A stretch of DNA of 64,000 nucleotides. Origin: Spizellomyces punctatus DAOM BR117. Its lineage: Eukaryota > Chytridiomycota > Chytridiomycetes > Spizellomycetales > Spizellomycetaceae. The notes under the pieces were generated by a model. That model saw only the letters and a program-made list of their open reading frames with translations. It made no database searches and was not told where the DNA came from. Of the stretch, positions 58,481-64,000 are shown in pieces. The position numbers were made by a program, and so were the translations under genes. The stretch is from the NCBI RefSeq assembly GCF_000182565.1, contig NW_015971552.1, positions 51,089 through 115,088 of the forward strand. The letters run 5' to 3'. Position 1 is the stretch's first letter, and every line of letters begins with the position of its first letter.

Positions 58481-59170
58481 GGTTTGTCGTGTTAGAAAGC
58501 GCAGAGAGGATCTACGCGTTTCCTTCACAAATGTTCCTTAAGCCATTTTGTCTGATGCGGAAACGAGGCCATTGTATCCCTGCACATGGGGAAACAAGAA
58601 TACCACAACATGCTTCAAAAATGACTTTGACATAATAGCAAATGCAATAGGGACATTGCGCACCTACTACAAAACAGTGTGTGATAACATCACCTACAAG
58701 GAGGAAATAAAGAACCATACCTGTCATACTTGGAACTTGCATGTCTGTGTGTCCAATAATTGATAATAATTTAGTTGTTGCGTTACATCTCATCATCCAT
58801 AGTACATCCAAGAGCCGCAGTCCGCAGAAGTTGGTGAAATCCTTTATTACTGCTCTAAGCATGCACACATTCGCGTTCAATCATGTTCGTCGCATTGGCA
58901 ACGATATTCTTTAAGAAGGTCATTACCAAGACGATGCAGGAAATTGTAAAAGACAATAAAACAACTCGATACAGGGGTTCGCATTTCAGAAACTATCCAA
59001 GCAAACAAAAAACAATGGTGACAAGAAACGTCTCGAAAATCTCAGAATACGAAGCAGTTGGTATTGAGTGCTCTATATACATCGCAGTAATGCACACATG
59101 ACAAAAAAAAGAATCTTGAAAACTATAGGTCGAGGAAAGGGTGACAATGTACGTAAAAATACACGTTCCT
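58481..59170. other. Intergenic, about 690 bp
   Basis: Upstream of MAM33 and 3' of DENR. A minus-strand open frame of 122 codons (58512-58880) includes CGLRLLDVLWMMR and hydrophobic stretches, but I recognise no family and see no splice partner, so it is not called as a gene. Confidence 0.4.
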
Positions 59171-60178
59171 TCATTTCTTTTTCGCTTCCGTCAGCTCCAT
59201 CTGATCTTCAGGAACCTATATACCAAAATCAGGCATCATGGACTGATAAGCGATGAACAAGGATGTATACCTCTTTCCAGGTTTTGAGAATCAATTCGTA
59301 TATGGCGTCTTGCATATCTCCTTGCACAACAATTTCGTCTAGGCCTTGCGGGTTTTTGGTGACTGAGGATCCGCAGGCGAATTTCGTTGCAAAGAGTTTG
59401 GCGGCTTTCTTTAGGTCCACGCCTGTTTGTGGAGTTCAGTAGTGTGTAAAGGTAAGAAAAGAACTAGTGGAATTGCGTACCGAAATTTTCTAGGCCTGAT
59501 ACTTCTATGACGCATTTTCGCTTTGTGCGTTCCACCCGTCGGATAATGACTTTTTGTGCCGCCTTTTTCTTTCGTTCTCTTTCAGCTTTTGCTTCGGCTA
59601 AGATGACAAAAGTTTTAAAACATCGGGTAGTGTCATTTAGGGATATGGGTTTCGAACCTTTCTTTTGTTCTTTTGTGAGTTCCTTGTCAGGCACTTCATC
59701 ATCTTGTAGCGTTACGTCGTCCATCTTCTTTTCGAGATCTATGACATATTGTTAGAGATACTGTGTACCCAGCTCTTCATTGCCACCAAGATCCAGGCGT
59801 CGTCCATGCTCCAATGCACCCCCAACCCGCTAAGCGTATTAAAAATTACTCCAACAACTCACCATCCTCTGGCCATATCCGAGCAAACTCGGTAGGATGC
59901 TCCTTCCGCAACCATTTCTTACATGTTGCTGTCGTCCCGCTAAACTCACAGTACTGACAATTATAAGCAATCCTGTCTTGGCAAGCTAAATAGGAAGAAG
60001 AGGTCACACCTCAACTGGCATGGAACACACTATGATTGAAACAGTGGAAAAAGTGAGCGACATGCTTCATTGCAAACAATTCAAACATCACGCTACCTCC
60101 ACAATAAACTATATCCGTCCTGACCCGTGTCTTGGGCCAGTCCTCCACAGGTACAGCTACGTCTTCCGTATCGGACAT
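59171..60178 (-). CDS. TMA22: Density-regulated protein DENR / TMA22
   Basis: Exons in transcript order 60097-60178, 59863-59985, 59658-59738, 59481-59597, 59271-59422, 59171-59215; 199 residues, as in yeast Tma22. The N-terminal zinc-binding part has YCGACQDRIAYNCQYCEF (two C-x2-C pairs) and CKKWLRKEHPTEFARIWPED. An acidic/Lys-rich linker follows. The C-terminal SUI1 domain has KVIIRRVERTKRKCVIEVSG, VDLKKAAKLFATKFACGSSV and EIVVQGDMQDAIYELIL. With its MCT-1/TMA20 partner it recycles 40S subunits and promotes reinitiation. The intron 59739-59862 (124 nt) is longer than its neighbours, but no frame-compatible internal exon was found. It diverges from TAF11, 197 bp between starts. Confidence 0.94.
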
Positions 60179-60301
60179 GTCGCAAAAGAAGAAAACAAAT
60201 CAAAAGACCGTCTATCAAAAAAACAAGGGATGACAACCAATCTCCAGATCCTGCATTTTTCAAAGCTCCTGGTTTACATTTGCCTTCACTCCAATGAAGA
60301 T

Positions 60302-60307
60302 CACGTG
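60302..60307 (+). promoter_or_regulatory. E-box in DENR/TAF11 divergent promoter
   Basis: ATCACGTGAA, 69 bp before the TAF11 ATG and 124 bp upstream of the DENR ATG. Same RTCACGTG core as at other promoters in the window. Confidence 0.5.
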
Positions 60308-60375
60308 AACATCATTCATGGTGGCCAGAGAGTGATCTGCATTTGAGCACAATTGCCAACAAAACATTTTAAGAG

Positions 60376-61149
60376 ATGGATGACCGACCCTCCAAGAAAC
60401 GCAAAAGCACCGTCAAGATCCCCAAACGCGCCAGCACTCCCGGTAACGAATCTCCCAGTAGTCCCAATCTCCCGTCCACGGTCCCCATACCAGATCCCAC
60501 TGTCACAAAACCGGACGATGCGGAAGGCGATATAGCAGAAGAGCCTAAAGATGATGACGTGGAATTGGACGATGATATTGAGGATGAGTTGCTGCATCCA
60601 CGGAAAGGGGTAGATAAGGAGGCAGAACGGTGAGGACTGTTGTTGAAGGAGTTTTGAATGATTGTTGTTGTGCGTTTTAGCTGACGTTGTAAAAGAGCTT
60701 TATTGGCGACATTTACACAGGAACAAGTTCAGAGATATGAAGTCTTTCGACGAGCGCATTTCCAGAAAGGGGGTATGAAAAAGGTAAAATGTCGATAACC
60801 GTTTTATAGAGGATCTGATAAGTTGGATAGTGTGTTTATGCAGTCTTGTTTTAGTTTTTGCAAGGAGTTTTGGGACAGAATGTATCTGAAAGCTCTGCGA
60901 TTGTCGTGGCGGGCGCCGCAAAACTATTTGTAGGAGAAATGACAGAAAAAGGTGAAATCGTCAAAAGTCAACGAGTTTTTTTATTTTGAATCAAGGCTGA
61001 TAGTCCACATTATAGCACGTGAAGTCATGGAGGAATGGGGGGATACCGGTGGCATTCAACCTGAACACTTGCGAGAAGCTTATCGACGGTACAAGCATGA
61101 CCCTGCATCATTTACGCCAGCTGGGTCCAAAAAGCGACTTTTCCGATAA
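60376..61149 (+). CDS. TAF11: Transcription initiation factor TFIID subunit TAF11 (TAFII28)
   Basis: Exons 60376-60629, 60696-60783, 60855-60951 and 61016-61149, 190 residues. The N-terminal third is a basic then acidic disordered region (DDRPSKKRKSTVKIPKR, DDVELDDDIEDE). The histone-fold domain follows: TFTQEQVQRYEVFRRAHFQK, SSAIVVAGAAKLFVGEMTEKA, and GGIQPEHLREAYRRYKHDP. TAF11 pairs with TAF13 through this fold in TFIID. The acceptor at 60695 was chosen because the nearer TAG acceptor leads straight into a stop. Confidence 0.94.
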
Positions 61150-61320
61150 TGGCTCAAGGACTGTACATAATTTGGAAAAGCTATTCTCGTAATTTGTAGA
61201 TATACGCTAGAAACAGCATGCTTGTACATATATGTTCATCTCGCAACAAAATACATAATGCTAAGTACCGCAAAACAGGACTAGCTCCCATCTACGTAAT
61301 GTAAATTTCTTACCCAATAT

Positions 61321-62789
61321 CTATGACAAAAAGTCTTTCAAATCAAATACGTCACTGCCAGGTTTCTTGACACATACACCCTTTTCGGTAACAATCGCCG
61401 ATATCAAGCTAGCAGGTGTAACCTATAATGAACACTATCAATAATCACATCATACCAAAAGCAACGCATAGAAAAAAAAAAAAAAAAGAGGCTTACATCA
61501 AACGCCGGATTCCACACTCCAATACCCGGTGCAGCAATCTGGACAGTGGTAGACGCATTCTCTTGCACAGACGGACCACGAATTTGGACCACTTCAACAG
61601 CAGCGCGTTCCTCAATAGGAATATCCTTGCCAGATGCAGTCAAAAGATCAATGGATGTGGAAGGAGCAGCGACAATAAAGAGAACGTTATGGTATTGAGC
61701 TGTAATGGCGAGTTGGTATGTCCCGATTTTGTTGGCCGTGTCACCGTTTGCTGCAACACTTTTTAATCAAATATGAGAGGGGTTGCGTCTCATGTTTTGT
61801 TCAAGAAGACAAACTGTACCGATCTGCACCAACAATGATGGCTGTGATGGGTTTTCGTGCCAAGAGGGCCGATGCCATGTCATCGCAGATGAGGGTAGCT
61901 GGTATGTTTTCGTAGACAAGTTCATACGCCGTGAGACGAGAGCCTTGGTTATACGGTCTGGTTTCGGTGCAATAAGCATGAGCAAGATTTCCGCTGGCGT
62001 GCAAGTCACGGATGATGCCTAGTGCGGTGCCCTATTATGTAATCACAAATGTAAGTCCAAAATGTTGAGTATGGTGACAATGAGAATACTGCCAAAGACG
62101 CACCCATCCTGCTGTCGCCAGACTCCCCGTATTGCAGTGCGTCAAGACTTGAACCTCTGCTTGCGTCTGCGGTTTATGTTTCAACACGTACTCAGTCCCA
62201 AATCGCCCAATATTATGATTATCCTCAATATCCTTTTGCAACATGGCTTCCGCAGCATCAATGTAGGCGCTCGCGACACTCTGAGCGGTAGCATTTGCTA
62301 CAGTAGCAGCACGGGCGACTAAACCGTCCAGTCGTCCAGCGGCTTCAAAGAGGTTTACGGCAGTCGGTCGAGAGGTCTTGAGATACTCTAGTTTGGAGTG
62401 GACGAATTCTTGGATGGAGGGTGCTGTGGATAGTTTGCCTACAAGTGCCGTGCTGTGGAGTTCCACTGCAAGTGAGAGTGCGGCCACAATGGCAATGGCA
62501 GGTGCTAGCGCAATTCCATTAATGTCAATTATGAAAACTTGAGGAAAACTTGAATGCAAGCAGTTTACCTCCACGGACTTTCATGGTCTTGATCACTCTA
62601 TGCCCATCTTCTACACCTTTGACCTGCTCAAACACTGTAGCAAAAGGAAGGAGCAATTGGTCCAAGATCTCTAGAGAGCCTATAGAAATTGTACGAGTAA
62701 GCAACATGGTCCTAAAAACCCATTGTCCTTTGAGACGTACCCTTTTTGTATCGAATGGCTTCTAGCGTTGGGGCCGTTTGCATGACCAT
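61321..62789 (-). CDS. MRI1: Methylthioribose-1-phosphate isomerase (methionine salvage)
   Basis: Converts 5-methylthioribose-1-phosphate to the ribulose form. Exons in transcript order 62741-62789, 62569-62679, 62104-62504, 61820-62031, 61497-61758, 61321-61422; 378 residues. eIF2B-alpha/beta/delta-like fold with isomerase signatures: [34 protein letters not shown], catalytic Cys in [35 protein letters not shown], and catalytic Asp in [20 protein letters not shown]. Start may be 62789 or 62783 (MVMQ versus MQ). A CACGTGACT lies 90 bp upstream (62878-62883), which in yeast would be a Cbf1 site of sulfur genes. Confidence 0.96.
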
Positions 62790-62877
62790 GATGGGGATAA
62801 AGCGACAAGGAAAATACAAGGTTGAATTCTTGAGCCCCGGAAGCATGCCCCAAAGTTCGATTGCGCAATCCTTAGAA

Positions 62878-62883
62878 CACGTG
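62878..62883 (+). promoter_or_regulatory. E-box in MRI1 / unrecognised-gene promoter
   Basis: AACACGTGACT in the 153-bp interval between the divergent starts of MRI1 and the next gene. It is of interest because MRI1 is a sulfur-metabolism gene. Confidence 0.5.
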
Positions 62884-62942
62884 ACTCTCCAACAAGCATG
62901 TGCCTATCGCAAGTTGCAAATCACAAACTCAAGTTCAAAAAT

Positions 62943-63695
62943 ATGCCGACCCCAGATCCACCGTCCAACACAAGCAAAGGAAAAGCTAAAGCAGCACCCT
63001 CCTCAACATCATCGCAACCTGTTCCCCATGTTCCCGCCATAACACCCACAGACCTCTCCTCCCTCCTCCCCTCCAAAACACAAGGCCCATCGACAACCAC
63101 CGGCGGATCGATACAACTGGACACAGCCGTCTTCTCGACACCCATTCATGAAGACTATCTGGGAGGGAGACGTGCATATCATGTCCCGACCGGAGAGGTT
63201 CTAACCGAGGAGGATTTGTTTGCGTCTGGGATTGGGAATTTTGAGCGTGAAGATAATGGGGTGTTGTTACCTGATTTACCGTCCATTTCCCAAATCACCA
63301 CCGATCCGGGAGCGGATTATAGCGTGGATGCAACAGACGGGGCAGACGTACTAGACTTTCTACGATCGTCAGAGTACACTACGACCATTTACGGCTCACC
63401 CCCCGCGGCTCGTCCCATGATGGGACCCACCACGTTGCAATCAACATCGCTTCGAGCGACACTCCAAGATGGGGAGGAAGCCATTGCGTACCTCCGTGAT
63501 ATGCGCTATGCAAGAGATGTGTATGGGTTAGAGGATGCGGTAGAAGAGTTTCATTTGGCTGTGCAGGCTTATCAAGAGGCGGTGGAAACGGGCGGGACGC
63601 AACAGAGTGAGACGGAAAAGAGAGTCAAGGCGGCTGTGGAGAGATTAGGCATGTTGAGACAGCATTTTGGAAATGGACGGGGGACGTCTTCATGA
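62943..63695 (+). CDS. Unrecognised 250-residue protein
   Basis: A single exon. The N-terminal about 50 residues are Pro/Ser/Lys-rich and probably disordered. Then comes a conserved-looking core: STPIHEDYLGGRRAYHVPTG, EVLTEEDLFASGIGNFERED, and a helical C-terminal half (VLDFLRSSEYTTTIYG, GEEAIAYLRDMRYARDVYGL, EFHLAVQAYQEAVE) ending in RLGMLRQHF. No signal peptide, membrane segment or catalytic motif is seen. The short LRDM-RYARDVYG block is repeated in weak form (LRSSEYTTTIYG), suggesting an internal duplication. Family not recognised. It diverges from MRI1. Confidence 0.7.
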   Translation: MPTPDPPSNTSKGKAKAAPSSTSSQPVPHVPAITPTDLSSLLPSKTQGPSTTTGGSIQLDTAVFSTPIHEDYLGGRRAYHVPTGEVLTEEDLFASGIGNFEREDNGVLLPDLPSISQITTDPGADYSVDATDGADVLDFLRSSEYTTTIYGSPPAARPMMGPTTLQSTSLRATLQDGEEAIAYLRDMRYARDVYGLEDAVEEFHLAVQAYQEAVETGGTQQSETEKRVKAAVERLGMLRQHFGNGRGTSS

Positions 63696-63911
63696 TAAAG
63701 CATATTATGCATTTTTATTTATGTAAATAATCACCATTGCAATATGCTCTTGTTCAACTCACACTCGATCCAATATAAACGTGACTGTGCCGCAGGGACC
63801 CACCATCCAGCATCCGCCAACGCACCGCCCGCACCCTTCAACATCTGGGAACGCTCGTTCTTGCGCAGATCCCCACATTTCAACTCTTACACACACACAC
63901 AACAAACCAAT

Positions 63912-64000
63912 ATGGTATGTTATTCACACTTCTTATCGTTCACTACAGGGCTAATGCTTATGATAGGCCACCTTTCCTGCCATCCGTCAACGAAAGCAAG
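63912..64000 (+). CDS. Start of a gene, first two exons only (cut by window end)
   Basis: An ATG at 63912 is followed at once by a GTATGT donor. After a 52-nt intron an AG acceptor at 63965-63966 opens ATFPAIRQRKQ, which runs off the window. A first exon consisting of little more than ATG is common in highly expressed translation genes. Upstream is a pyrimidine-rich leader (CTCTTACACACACACAC). The product cannot be named from eleven residues. Confidence 0.5.
   Translation, partial: MVCYSHFLSFTTGLMLMIGHLSCHPSTKA

Noticed and set aside
58512-58880. 122-codon minus-strand ORF upstream of MAM33
   Set aside because: No family recognised, no splice partners, low-complexity hydrophobic composition; may be chance.
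59739-59862. Extra DENR exon encoding GALEHGRRLDLGGNEEL
   Set aside because: The peptide looks protein-like, but no donor/acceptor combination joins both neighbours in phase. Without it the protein has the family's usual length.

Overview
This is a eukaryotic window and almost certainly fungal. It is densely packed with intron-rich genes; most introns are 55-90 nt with GT...AG ends. Fungal markers are a copper-fist transcription factor, homocitrate synthase of the alpha-aminoadipate lysine pathway, ATG4, a DGAT2-type acyltransferase, fasciclin-type and Ser/Ala-rich GPI proteins, and a KHA1-type antiporter. Complex I is present (NDUFA12). A tau/MAP2/MAP4-type repeat protein and an intersectin-like protein (EH-EH-SH3-SH3-DH-PH-C2) point away from the model yeasts and hint at an early-diverging or otherwise non-yeast fungus; that placement is inference.

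Layout. 1-5 kb: 3' end of a metacaspase, then a large repeat-rich GPI-anchored wall protein interrupted by an assembly gap (3192-3416). 5.9-13.1 kb: AMP deaminase, copper-fist regulator, tau-like protein. 13.5-21.1 kb: an unrecognised protein, a cystathionine beta-lyase running into a second gap (15966-16229), a TBC1D20/Gyp8-type RabGAP, and ATG4. 21.4-24.1 kb: SUN-domain protein and a universal stress protein, then about 1.5 kb with no recognised gene and a short TTAGGG tract. 25.6-33.9 kb: intersectin-like gene and eIF1. 34-42 kb: a small membrane protein, ALKBH1, dolichyl-diphosphatase, fasciclin protein, homocitrate synthase. 42.7-51.7 kb: K+/H+ antiporter, RBBP9-type hydrolase, MutY, pyruvate dehydrogenase E1 beta. 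51.9-64 kb: DGAT2, NDUFA12, metaxin, a GNAT acetyltransferase, MAM33/p32, DENR/TMA22, TAF11, MRI1, an unrecognised protein, and the first codons of one more gene.

The genes are mostly housekeeping and do not form a cluster for one pathway. Loose themes are mitochondrial function (PDH E1 beta, NDUFA12, metaxin, MAM33), sulfur/methionine metabolism (cystathionine beta-lyase, MRI1), translation initiation (eIF1, DENR) and membrane traffic (intersectin, TBC, ATG4). Several neighbours are divergent with short shared promoters, and CACGTG motifs recur in intergenic DNA. I found no CRISPR array, mobile element or convincing intact RNA gene. The most unusual item is the tau-like microtubule-binding repeat gene at 12.5-13.1 kb.

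Exon boundaries were inferred by hand from reading-frame phase, family conservation and GT/AG signals; no alignment or transcript was available.
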